Positions 26,957 to 35,800 of a stretch of 54,823 nucleotides of DNA are shown here, one piece after another. The DNA lies in the NCBI GenBank assembly GCA_018267625.1, contig JAFDYC010000025.1, forward strand, positions 1 to 54,823, in the 5' to 3' direction. Below the pieces are notes generated by a model. It made no database searches and was not told the DNA's origin. It saw only the letters and a list, made by a program, of their open reading frames with translations. The stretch is from Bacteroidota bacterium. Its GTDB lineage: Bacteria; Bacteroidota; Bacteroidia; Chitinophagales; Chitinophagaceae. The position numbers and the translations under genes are program-made. The stretch's first letter is position 1. The number at the start of each line of letters is the position of its first letter.

Positions 26957-27721
26957 TCAGGATGGGATGTAAGGGTGTGGTTGCCGGAGTTGTTCAGAGG
27001 TCATGCCGAAACGGCGCTCCCGCTGCTGGTAGTCCAGCAATGCCTCGATAAGGTGTGGTTTGCGAAAAGAAGGCCAATGCACGGGCGTGAAATACAACTC
27101 GGCATAAGCCATCTGATAAAGCAGGAAATTGGAAATACGGTACTCCCCGCTGGTGCGAATCATCAATTCCGGATCAGGAAAATCTGCCGTAGTCAGATAG
27201 GTCCCGAACCGTTTTTCATCAATATCATCTAAGGCCACGAGGCCGGCCTGCACATCGGCAGCCAGTCTTTTTGCAGCGTTCGAAATTTCCCAACGGGAGC
27301 TGTAACTGAGGGCTAAAATGAGGTTCAGTCGGCTGTTGCCTGCGGTCATGTCCATCGCTTCGCGAAGTTCTTTCCGGCAAACAGCAGGCAGGCTGTCAAA
27401 GTCGCCAATCACATGCAGGCGCACGCCATTCTTTTTCAGTGCTTCAGCTTCCTTTCGAATGGTATTTACGAGCAACTCCATCAGGGCAGCTACCTCTACT
27501 TTGGGTCGGTTCCAGTTTTCAGTTGAAAAAGCATACAACGACAGATATTCAATACCAATCTCAGCAGCGGCATTCACTATTTCACGAACAGACAAAACCC
27601 CTTCATGGTGGCCATACACCCGGTCTTTACCACGCTCCTTGGCCCAGCGTCCATTGCCGTCCATGATGATGGCAATATGTCGGGGCAGCCTTGCAGGGTC
27701 AAGCTGAACTGTGGATGGCAT
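26957..27721 (-). CDS. uppS: Isoprenyl (undecaprenyl) diphosphate synthase
   Basis: The 254-residue cis-prenyltransferase condenses isopentenyl diphosphate onto farnesyl diphosphate to make the C55 carrier for peptidoglycan and O-antigen. Signatures are HIAIIMDGNGRWA with Asp21, YAFSTENWNRP, DLMIRTSGE-type PELMIRTSGEYRISNFLLYQ, and ELYFTPVHWPSF. The length is normal. It is the first gene of uppS-bamA-ompH-ompH, which joins carrier-lipid synthesis to outer-membrane assembly. Two overlapping -7-like boxes lie 67-82 nt upstream. Confidence 0.97.
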   Translation of the reverse strand: MPSTVQLDPARLPRHIAIIMDGNGRWAKERGKDRVYGHHEGVLSVREIVNAAAEIGIEYLSLYAFSTENWNRPKVEVAALMELLVNTIRKEAEALKKNGVRLHVIGDFDSLPAVCRKELREAMDMTAGNSRLNLILALSYSSRWEISNAAKRLAADVQAGLVALDDIDEKRFGTYLTTADFPDPELMIRTSGEYRISNFLLYQMAYAELYFTPVHWPSFRKPHLIEALLDYQQRERRFGMTSEQLRQPHPYIPS

Positions 27722-27787
27722 AGTGCAGGAAGGGTATCGAAAGCCTTGAAACTAAAGGCTTCTGAAGCTCAATCTTTTGAAAGGGGG

Positions 27788-27803
27788 CGAAAGTACAAAA
27801 ATA
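27788..27803 (-). promoter_or_regulatory. Overlapping -7 boxes before uppS
   Basis: On the minus strand TATTTTTG (27803-27796) is followed at once by TACTTTCG (27795-27788). The first is a full TAnnTTTG match. The uppS start lies 66-74 nt downstream. No -33 TTG is seen at the right spacing. Confidence 0.4.
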
Positions 27804-27876
27804 GAGGCCGCATAAAGTCAGGCTCAGAAGCAGCAGTACGTTTAACGCGGAATTGTGATAAAGCTGCAAGCAGCTA

Positions 27877-29388
27877 TTAAGCTTCCCGGATTTGCTGCAG
27901 CAAATAGTCCATCCCCAATAGCTCTGAACAGGTGGCCACTGCTGACACACTTACCCCCATCACCCCGTGCATATTCAGGTTCTGCCCCGTCAGCAGCAGG
28001 TTGGGTATCCTCGTTCGGGCAGCCATAATGTTGCGGGCAGGATGTGTAGCATCTTTCAGGGGGCCATATAATGATCCGTCACGGGTGCCGGTGTAATCCC
28101 GAAAACTGAGCGGCGTAGCAACACTCTGTGCAGATACAGCCGCTTTCAGTCCCGGAAAACGGGCAAAGGTTTTTTTCAATATGCAATCCGCCTGGGCTTC
28201 TTTAAAGGCTTCATAGTCCTCGCTTCGGCGGTGCTGCACACCAATGATATTTTCTGTGTCTTGCCAGGCGGCATAATCCTCAAGGCGAGCATAAACGAGG
28301 ATGCTCACAGTAGCGGCATAGCCGGGCCGCTTTTCATCTTCACTGAAAAAAAGAGCCTGCGTATCGGGCCAGATAAGTCCCTCTGCCGAAGGCCGGGCTA
28401 AGGAATCGCCGGAAGGATGCCAGTAAATATTACAGGCCTCATAGTGGTACGCTCCAGGTCGTAATACTAAGTTGATCATCATCCCGGAAGGCGTCTGGGG
28501 TAAGGCCTGAATGCGATGTATGAACGAAGGCCTTAATCCCGAACCATCCAGCATCTGAATGAGCATTGAGGGATGGATAGACGAAATAAAATGCCTACCA
28601 TAAAAGCGCCTTCCATCCGATGCTTCTGCATACTCTATTCCTCCAGCCCCCTCATGCAGGCGGCTCACCGCAACATGCCGGTAGATGACCCCACCCTGTT
28701 GCTGTAGTTCCCGCCACAGCAGTTTTGCGATTTGAGAAGAGGCCGGCAACACTTTGTGTGCGCTGTGCAGATAACCATCCGTAGAAAGCGCATGAACATA
28801 AAAAGGGGTCACATCGGCCACCCCCGAATACAGCAGGTTGTTTCCTAACAGCACCTGGAGCAGGCGTTCGCTGGCACCGAGGGCACGCAGGTGGCCCGTC
28901 ATCGTCAGGCTCATGGAGGCAATCTTCCCTTCGGAATTACCCTGACGAAGGAAATAGAGTGAAAACTGAGAAGCCGTTTGGTAGATGTCTTCGAGATAAG
29001 CCTCCATCACCGCCTTTTCTTTAGGGAAATAGGGCATTAGATGCTCCACGAAATGAGCCCTGCCGGCAATGGGATAGCTGTTTTGTTCTTCTCCAAACAG
29101 AATTTGATCGAAACCTTCTTCCCGTAACTCATGCAGTTTCAGGCCTTCCATGATACCGGCATAGCGGAAAATCTGGTGCAGGCTGTGGCCTTCCTTCAGT
29201 CCGCCGATATAATGCACACAAGAGTCGAAGGCGGTTTTTTGAAAAGCAAAACTCTGTAAGCTCCCGCCTACCTGTCGGTTTTTCTCCAGCACACAAACAT
29301 TCATTCCAGCTTTTGCCAGGATGACTGCACTGAGCAAACCTCCCAGGCCGCCACCAAGAATCACTGCATCGAAACTGTTTTCCTGCAT
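27877..29388 (-). CDS. FAD-dependent oxidoreductase, phytoene desaturase / retinol saturase type
   Basis: The 503-residue protein starts with the dinucleotide-binding fold DAVILGGGLGGLLSAVILAKAG and the second Gly-rich stretch EKNRQVGGSL. It ends with LLLTGQNLNMHGVMGVSVSA, the CrtI/retinol-saturase C-terminal FAD-binding pattern. Such enzymes act on long polyenes or similar lipids; in Bacteroidota the substrate of this subgroup is usually unknown. There are no carotenoid genes beside it. The ATG at 29388 precedes the fold by only a few residues; a frame to 29424 adds a non-family leader. TTTCTTTG ends 6 nt before the ATG. Confidence 0.82.
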   Translation of the reverse strand: MQENSFDAVILGGGLGGLLSAVILAKAGMNVCVLEKNRQVGGSLQSFAFQKTAFDSCVHYIGGLKEGHSLHQIFRYAGIMEGLKLHELREEGFDQILFGEEQNSYPIAGRAHFVEHLMPYFPKEKAVMEAYLEDIYQTASQFSLYFLRQGNSEGKIASMSLTMTGHLRALGASERLLQVLLGNNLLYSGVADVTPFYVHALSTDGYLHSAHKVLPASSQIAKLLWRELQQQGGVIYRHVAVSRLHEGAGGIEYAEASDGRRFYGRHFISSIHPSMLIQMLDGSGLRPSFIHRIQALPQTPSGMMINLVLRPGAYHYEACNIYWHPSGDSLARPSAEGLIWPDTQALFFSEDEKRPGYAATVSILVYARLEDYAAWQDTENIIGVQHRRSEDYEAFKEAQADCILKKTFARFPGLKAAVSAQSVATPLSFRDYTGTRDGSLYGPLKDATHPARNIMAARTRIPNLLLTGQNLNMHGVMGVSVSAVATCSELLGMDYLLQQIREA

Positions 29389-29445
29389 GGGTTGCAAAGA
29401 AAGAGTGCCGGCCCTTTCGGACATACATCTTGCTCCCCATATAAA

Positions 29446-29474
29446 TTAAAAATGGCCGCCCCAAGGCAGCCATT
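29446..29474 (-). terminator. Intrinsic terminator of trxA
   Basis: AATGGC-C-GCC (29451-29460) pairs with GGC-A-GCCATT (29465-29474), with one mismatch and a short loop. The minus strand continues into TTTTTAATTTA. It separates thioredoxin from the oxidoreductase gene downstream. Confidence 0.85.
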
Positions 29475-29497
29475 CCGTTATGTTCCGAAAATCACTC

Positions 29498-29815
29498 TTA
29501 CAGGTGTGCCTGAATCTTTTTTTCAAACACCGACTTGGGCGCAGCGCCCACTTGCTTGTCCACTACCTGGCCGCCTTTAATGAACAGCACACAGGGAATA
29601 GAAGTGATGCCATAGTTGACGGAAAGATTTGGATTTTCATCCACGTTTACTTTCCCGACATTAACCTTACCATCATAGTCTTTAGAAAGTGCGTCAATGG
29701 TAGGGCCGAGCGCGAGGCAGGGGCCACACCAGGGCGCCCAGAAGTCCACGACCGTGAGCTTATCTGCGCTAAGCACTTCGGTCTCAAAATTTGCATCGGT
29801 GAATACTGCTGCCAT
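29498..29815 (-). CDS. trxA: Thioredoxin
   Basis: The 105-residue protein is a classical thioredoxin with active site WCGPC (Cys30, Cys33) in VVDFWAPWCGPC and the cis-proline loop SIP at Pro74. It reduces disulfides in the cytoplasm. Cys75 directly follows the cis-proline where thioredoxins usually have Thr; a third cysteine beside the active site is notable. The gene has its own -7 box and terminator, so it is probably monocistronic. Confidence 0.96.
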   Translation of the reverse strand: MAAVFTDANFETEVLSADKLTVVDFWAPWCGPCLALGPTIDALSKDYDGKVNVGKVNVDENPNLSVNYGITSIPCVLFIKGGQVVDKQVGAAPKSVFEKKIQAHL

Positions 29816-29850
29816 GTTGTTTGTGAGAGGCTGTTGAAAGATTTGAGGCT

Positions 29851-29858
29851 CAAAAGTA
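29851..29858 (-). promoter_or_regulatory. -7 box TACTTTTG for trxA
   Basis: This is a full TAnnTTTG match on the minus strand, 35 nt upstream of the trxA ATG. Confidence 0.55.
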
Positions 29859-30016
29859 AGCCCCCGGGACGGCCTGTTTGGGATAGGTGGATAAGTGTTG
29901 ATTATGGCAAGAATTTATTAGAAAAACCTTTTGATAATTCAAGCTTATTCGTTCAGGGTGTTTTTCTTTCCGGAGCTGTATTTTTTTGAGCCAACTTTCG
30001 GTTAAGGCCCTGAATC

Positions 30017-30100
30017 TGTTGCAACTATCCTGAACTTGATTCGGGGAAAGCAGCATCGATGCTGCATTAGGGTTCAAAAGCCGGTAAGCAAAAATTTGTA
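30017..30100 (-). repeat. Degenerate intergenic repeat after the coiled-coil gene
   Basis: On the minus strand, directly after the terminator of the coiled-coil gene, the sequence runs TTTTTGCTTACCGGCTTT, then a stretch containing GTTGCAAC, and ends TTCAGGGCC. The T-run, CCGGC and TTCAGGGCC boxes match copies 1-4, while the central core has diverged. It also contains a small perfect palindrome, GCAGCATCGATGCTGC (30049-30064). Confidence 0.45.
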
Positions 30101-30104
30101 TTGT

Positions 30105-30133
30105 AAAAAAAGGCTGCCCTTGGGGGACAGCCT
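30105..30133 (-). terminator. Intrinsic terminator of the coiled-coil gene
   Basis: AGGCTG (30111-30116) pairs with CAGCCT (30128-30133), with inner CCC/GGG pairs. The minus strand continues into seven T. It belongs to the AGGCTG-stem group of terminators. Confidence 0.88.
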
Positions 30134-30159
30134 ACACTTTAATTTCTCTTGAAAAGGGA

Positions 30160-30534
30160 TTAGGATAAAAGGCCGGAAAACTGTTGAAAAGCGGAGCTGA
30201 GTTCCTGCACAGCCTGCACTTCTGCCTGAAAGGCCTCGCCCAACAGTGCATAGGCAGCCTCGGTTTCCGAAGGGGCCTGCTGATGAGCGTCCAGGTCTCT
30301 ATATACGTTTCGGTTCTGCTTTATATCGTGTCGTAATCGGTCAATGTTGTCGCGTTGCACCCGAAATCGGTTTTCAAACTGCTCCAGTTCGATTGCTGCT
30401 TCGTGGCTGATGTTTTGCCTGCTGATTTCGGTCAGGCGCCCTTTGAGCGAGCCCAGTTCCTCTTTGTACTGATCGAGGCTGCTCAGCCATTGGCTGTGCT
30501 CGAAGCCCTCGGCACCCATGCTTGTCTGTTCCAT
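30160..30534 (-). CDS. Small coiled-coil protein of unknown function
   Basis: The 124-residue protein is almost wholly helical, with heptad-like spacing in LDQYKEELGSLKGRLTEI and LEQFENRFRVQRDNIDRL (about 18-75) and a second helix pair to the end. It has no signal peptide, membrane segment or cysteine. I do not recognise a named family. It is monocistronic, with the best-formed promoter in the window upstream and a terminator downstream. It diverges from the PAS histidine kinase, and both promoters share the 128-nt gap. Confidence 0.75.
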   Translation of the reverse strand: MEQTSMGAEGFEHSQWLSSLDQYKEELGSLKGRLTEISRQNISHEAAIELEQFENRFRVQRDNIDRLRHDIKQNRNVYRDLDAHQQAPSETEAAYALLGEAFQAEVQAVQELSSAFQQFSGLLS

Positions 30535-30557
30535 GATGTTTGAGGTTTTGGTTTACA

Positions 30558-30588
30558 CAAATTTATTTATTCACCTAAAGACGACAAA
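30558..30588 (-). promoter_or_regulatory. Complete Bacteroidota promoter for the coiled-coil gene
   Basis: On the minus strand TTTG (30588-30585), a 19-nt spacer and TAAATTTG (30565-30558) match both the -33 and -7 elements at the canonical spacing. The start codon lies 23 nt downstream of the -7 box. Confidence 0.75.
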
Positions 30589-30608
30589 CCTTGTTTTTAG
30601 AGTGCTTG

Positions 30609-30642
30609 TTTGTGCTGTGTGCAAGGCCCTGCGTTATGTTTG
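30609..30642 (+). promoter_or_regulatory. Promoter of the histidine kinase operon
   Basis: TATGTTTG (30635-30642) is a full -7 match 20 nt before the ATG at 30663. TTTG at 30609-30612 may be the -33 element with a slightly long 22-nt spacer. Confidence 0.55.
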
Positions 30643-30662
30643 CGGCCAGAAAAAAAGGCTGA

Positions 30663-31814
30663 ATGAACCGTCTGAGCCAGGAAGAGTTTGTAGCCCTGTT
30701 TGATCAGGCAGCGCTGGGCATCGTGACGGTGAATCCACAGGGGCTGATTGTTCGGGTGAACAATTTTGCCTTGCTGCAGTTTGGCTATGAAGCCGAAGAT
30801 GTAGTGGGCTGTAAGATTGAGAAGCTGATTCCGATGCGCTACCGGGAACGCCATGAAACACATCGCAACGATTTTACGGGAGAGAACCCACATCAGCGCC
30901 CCATGGGCATGGGTATGGACCTTTGGGCGCTGCGCAAAGACGGAACAGAGTTCCCCGTTGAGGTGAGCCTGAGCAGCTATACAACCAACGAAGGCATTTT
31001 TTCCATCGCTTTCATCAGCGACATCACCGTCCGGAAGGCACATGAAGATGCCTTGCGGCAGATGAATGACGAGCTGGAAAAACAGGTGGACTCCCGCACA
31101 CGCTCCCTTCGGGAAGCCCTGGAACGGGAAAAAGAGCTGGGCGAACTGAAATCAAGGTTTGTCTCGATGGCTTCTCATGAATTCCGCACGCCACTGAGCA
31201 CTATTTTGTCTTCAGCCTACCTTATTTCAAAATACGACAAGGGCGAAGACCAGTCGAAGCGCGATAAACACGTGCAACGTATTGTTTCCTCTGTGAATGT
31301 GCTGACGGACATCCTCAATGATTTCTTGTCCGTAGGCCGGATTGAAGAAGGGAAGATTCAGGTCCGGAAAATCCCGCTTGAGCTTCAGAATTGGATGAAT
31401 GAATTGTTGGCAGAATTGCAGCAATTACTCAAGCCCCAACAGAAACTGGAATACGTACATGAAGGTGATGCTTCGATATGCCTGGATCCCTCTTTGCTGC
31501 GGCACATCGTTCAAAACCTGGTATCCAACGCAATCAAATTTTCGCCCGAAGGCGCAACTATAGAAATCCGAAGCAAGCACAGCCAGGACTTGCTTTCCAT
31601 TGCCATCAGCGACCGCGGTATCGGTATTTCGGAAGAAGACCAGAAGCATCTGTTTGAACGGTTTTTCCGGGGCGCCAACGCCATCAACATTCAGGGTACC
31701 GGCCTCGGCCTGCACATCGTAGGGCGTTATGCCGAGTTGCTGAATGGGCATGTTTCCTGCGCCAGCAGGCTGAATGAAGGCACCACGATTACAGTAACTT
31801 TCGACTTAGCATGA
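30663..31814 (+). CDS. PAS-domain sensor histidine kinase
   Basis: The 383-residue protein has an N-terminal PAS domain (about 8-125; IVTVNPQGLIVRVNNFALLQFGYEAEDVVG), a coiled linker, and a HisKA domain with phosphorylated His172 in MASHEFRTPLSTI. The HATPase follows, with N-box LVSNAIKFSPEG, G1 DRGIGI and G2 GTGLGLHI. There is no membrane segment, so it is a cytoplasmic sensor; the PAS ligand or cofactor is unknown. Its stop overlaps the next start as ATGA, so the REC-Crp protein is almost certainly its partner. Confidence 0.94.
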   Translation: MNRLSQEEFVALFDQAALGIVTVNPQGLIVRVNNFALLQFGYEAEDVVGCKIEKLIPMRYRERHETHRNDFTGENPHQRPMGMGMDLWALRKDGTEFPVEVSLSSYTTNEGIFSIAFISDITVRKAHEDALRQMNDELEKQVDSRTRSLREALEREKELGELKSRFVSMASHEFRTPLSTILSSAYLISKYDKGEDQSKRDKHVQRIVSSVNVLTDILNDFLSVGRIEEGKIQVRKIPLELQNWMNELLAELQQLLKPQQKLEYVHEGDASICLDPSLLRHIVQNLVSNAIKFSPEGATIEIRSKHSQDLLSIAISDRGIGISEEDQKHLFERFFRGANAINIQGTGLGLHIVGRYAELLNGHVSCASRLNEGTTITVTFDLA

Positions 31815-32869
31815 AGACTGTCCTACTAATAGAAGACAACAGCGAAATTCGCGAAAACATGGGTGAAATCCTGGAGCTTGCCGGCTACAGAGTATTGCTT
31901 GCCCCAAATGGTAAAGAAGGGGTCAGTTTTGCCGTCAACGACAAGCCGGATGTCATAGTCTGCGACATCATGATGCCCGAGCTGGATGGCTATGGGGTGA
32001 TTCATCTTCTCCAGAAAAACCCGGATACCCAGCAGATACCCTTCATCTTCCTAACGGCAAAAGCAGAACGCAGTGAGATGCGCAAAGGGATGGAACTGGG
32101 TGCCGATGACTACATCACAAAACCCTTTACCGGCACGGAACTGCTCCAGGCTATCGAAGGCCGTCTGCGCAAATCGGAGGCTTTGCAGTCTGCCCGGCCG
32201 GCAAACCTGCAAGGACTCAACAACCTGATAGACCAAAGCAACAATAAGTCGCTGCGCCAACTATTTGATGAGACCCAGGAAGGCAGAAGCTTTCAGAAAA
32301 AAGAACGCATTTACAGCGAAGGACGAAGAGCCTATCATCTCTATTACGTAGCAGAAGGCAAGGTGAAGGCCTTTAAGACGAATGAAGATGGCAAAGACCT
32401 CATTATTGCCATCTACCAGGAAGGGGATTTTTTTGGCTATACAGCCTTATTGGAAGGAGGCATCTATCATGAATCTGCAGAAGCTCTGGAACCCTCTGAA
32501 ATCACCAGCATCGGGCGGGAGGCTTTCGAAGCGCTGTTCAATAATAACCCGGAAGTAATGCGTCAGTTTGTAAAACTGCTGGCGGGCAATGTGCATGAGC
32601 GGGAAGAACAACTGCTGAGCATTGCCTATAATTCCCTGCGCAAAAAAGTGGCAGAAGCTCTCATCATGCTGCACCATAAATACAGCAGCAAGGAAGGCGA
32701 TCCCGTGCCCATGCATATCAGTCGGGACAACCTGGCTGCCATTGCCGGAACGGCCAAAGAATCGTTGATACGCACCTTAGGTGATTTCCGCGATGAAGGC
32801 CTCATTGAAATGCGGGGCACCAACATCGTTGTGCTGAAGGAGCAGAAGCTGGCTCAGTTGCTGAACTGA
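31811..32869 (+). CDS. REC-Crp hybrid transcriptional regulator
   Basis: The 352-residue protein joins a receiver domain (1-120; phosphoacceptor Asp52 in VCDIMMPELDG, switch Thr in FLTAKAE, Lys in TKPF) to a cyclic-nucleotide-binding-fold domain (about 150-265; IYSEGRRAYHLYYVAEGKVKAF, EGDFFGYTALLEGG) and a Crp-type winged helix (ISRDNLAAIAGTAKESLIRTLGDF). Crp/FNR proteins normally sense a small molecule; here phosphorylation can be added as input. The usual cAMP phosphate-binding RxS segment is not obvious, so the ligand is doubtful. It is translationally coupled to the kinase. It ends 9 nt from the convergent giant T9SS gene. Confidence 0.92.
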   Translation: MKTVLLIEDNSEIRENMGEILELAGYRVLLAPNGKEGVSFAVNDKPDVIVCDIMMPELDGYGVIHLLQKNPDTQQIPFIFLTAKAERSEMRKGMELGADDYITKPFTGTELLQAIEGRLRKSEALQSARPANLQGLNNLIDQSNNKSLRQLFDETQEGRSFQKKERIYSEGRRAYHLYYVAEGKVKAFKTNEDGKDLIIAIYQEGDFFGYTALLEGGIYHESAEALEPSEITSIGREAFEALFNNNPEVMRQFVKLLAGNVHEREEQLLSIAYNSLRKKVAEALIMLHHKYSSKEGDPVPMHISRDNLAAIAGTAKESLIRTLGDFRDEGLIEMRGTNIVVLKEQKLAQLLN

Positions 32870-32878
32870 TGCCGGATT

Positions 32879-35800
32879 TTACTGCCCGCCAAATGCCAGC
32901 TTACGGCTTAGTGTGCCCTTGTTGGTTGTCAGGCTGGCTATATAAACACCAGGTGCAGCGCAAAAGTTTATTTCATGCTTCCCAATACCCTGAAGCGGCT
33001 GCTGCAACACGATTTGCCCCATCATATTTCTGAGGATTAAGGTTCCTTGTTGCTCCTGCTGGGTGACGATAATCGTATTTCCCTGTACTGTCGCTTCCAG
33101 CGCCTCCTGGCCAGGAAGAACCGGATGTAGCTGCCGCGAAAAAAGCAGGAAGAACCGGTTCTCATAACTACCCTTTTCTAATTGCAAAGTATAGTCAGGC
33201 TGCTGCTCCAAATCCTGAACTATGCCCCGCGCAACATCTGCGAAATACAGGTGCAGGCCCGAAGGAATATTATCTGCATCACGCATCCGAAACACGACTT
33301 CAGCACCATGATTCAGGCTCAGGCCCAGGGGCACTGTTCGGGTGTCTTCATCCGGCAGGGGTTGCGCATTGATGACCAGCTTTTTGTCTGCACAGATGGA
33401 ATAGAGGTTAGGGAGCCTGCTATCTGTATTGAACATCTTGACGGCATCCTTATCCCGCTCAAAACCCAGTTGTGCATCCTGATTGAAATAGACTACGATA
33501 GGGTCCGAAAAACTATCGGCATCCTGAAAGCCGGCACTGAAACGCAGCAAAGGCGTCTCTGATTTTGCCTGCTTATGGAACACGGGCAACAGGTTATTAA
33601 TCCGAACTGCATCGGTCATTCCGAAGCTTGCAGTGACCGGATAGCTACCATTGGAGACATGCACGAAGAAACCCTGCATAGAGGCAATGATATTACTGGC
33701 CACACCATTGCTCGACACACCATTCACGAAAGAACAATAAGCACCCTGGTATCGGTCGGTGCTGCCATTGTCAAAGAAATAAAGGGCATCATCCAGGTTC
33801 GTTTTTGTCCAGCCGCTGGGTGCATTCCAGTCAATAGGCGATGGATAAGGATTTCCCATCAGGTTGAAGCCGAGTGTATAGGTTTGATTGTGGTTGTAGA
33901 GGGTGGTGCTCAGCGGGCCATCATTCACGGTACCACGGATGTTGATGGTTTTCGCTGAATTCAGAGTGCCGAAATTGGCAGCGTAGCCGGATAGTGGCAA
34001 CAGGGTCTTACTTGTATCTGTGAATTTGATCCAGCCCGCATGATTCGCATTTTCATCATAGCTATAAAGCGTGGCAAAGGAATCGGCTAGGTTCATGTCA
34101 TCATTGAGTTCGGCCACATGCGCTGCCGTGAACGGCGAACTGATATACCGATAGCCAAAGCCCGAAGGCAGGTATCGTTGCATCGTTACCCGGCCATTCA
34201 CAGGCCCATTTCCAGTGCCATCAATCAGGGCAGTCCCGGAAGCATTAGACACCAAAGTGAGTAGATCATTTGTGTTGAAACTGCCCTGAGCCACTTTCAG
34301 AATACCCGTCAGCAAGAGGGTGTCAGATAGGCTAAGCCCGGAAGCGTTGTTGACGGACAGGTTTTGGATCAGATGGTTGCTGAAGCAACCTGAAGGAATT
34401 GTTTGCGAGCTGCTGCCATTCATTTCAACACTGCCGGCATGGGCATCAATGGTTCCGCTGTTGAAAATGCTACCAGTAATTTGGATAGTGCCATTCAGCA
34501 TAAACGTAGCTCCGGCAGATACGCTAAGGTTGCTTGTTGAAGCCAGGCCACTCTGCAATGTCTTTTGAGCATTGCCGCTAAAGATCAGATTCCCATAAGC
34601 CCTTGGGCTGACATCCTGCGCTGCGGCTGCGCTGTATGCAACCGTCATGGCAGATACATCGCAGCTCAAGATGCTGAATTGATTGTCGAATTGGTTGGAG
34701 CCGGTGGTTCGGGTGACATATAGAGTGCCGCTGCCCAGCATATGGCCGCTGCCACTGATTGTAGTCGCAGCATTCGGTAAATAACTGCTCCCATTATCCA
34801 GGGTAAACAGCCGGGGCATTGCACTGAAATCGCCGTTGATGATATGTGTGTTCCGGATGCGTACCGTGTCTAATGCGGTTGCCGGGAAAGAACCAGGTTG
34901 GAACCAGGTTGTGCCGCCATCTACAGACGCATCCCAACTCGTGCTGTCGGTCCAGTTTCCGTTTTGCCGGCTGCGGAAATTGTGGATACCTCCGGAACGG
35001 TCTGTCCCTGTAAAGACGGCTGTACCATTAAATACGTAGGTGTGTAATGAAGTATCGCTAGTACTTGCCAGGCTTTGCACCTGCCAGTGTGCTGGGCTGC
35101 CGGATACATACCGGCTACAATAGATGTTGGATTCACTGCCTGCCACGTCCGCAGGCAGGTAGTGCAGGATGGCACTGAAAGAACCGCTGATACCGGACTG
35201 GTCAAGGGTCCAATACCGGCTCAGATAATCGGTGATGGAGTTATTTTCAAGATGCTTTGCATCCGTAACCCGCAATGAGAGGTATGCTCCGGCAGCATAA
35301 CTGCCCCCACTCACTGTGATGCTGGCGGGGGAATATTCAGCACTGCCCGTATTATCCCCTACGGGGAAATTTCGTGTGCCATTTGCCGACATAAGCATTC
35401 GCAGTGCGCCACTTCCGTTGGTTACAATCATGCTGGACGATGATGGGCTTCCTAAAAAAGAAATATTCTTTCCCAGGCTCAGGTTGTAGTTGCCTAATAG
35501 GAGTAATCCATTCCCGAAATTCAGGCTACTATCTATGCTGGCAGCGCCTGAAAGCTGAATACCCGCCGCATTGTTCAGCCTGACTTTAGCAAAGCTGATC
35601 GCATCCATCTTTTGCAAGCTGCTGCCTGCAAATTCAACTGTGAGGTTGTTCAATGATTTTCCGCTAATGGGATATTGAGCTGCGAAATCGCCGCTGCTAT
35701 TTCCTGTTGCAGTCACCCTCAGGCAACCATTTCCTTCCAGCCATCCGCTGCCAGAAACCGTCACGCCAGACGCAGGCCAAAGCATGCCCGTAGCATACAC

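Noticed and set aside
29850..30077. 75-codon minus-strand open frame upstream of trxA
   Set aside because: It overlaps the trxA promoter and a degenerate intergenic repeat and lacks any protein-like pattern.
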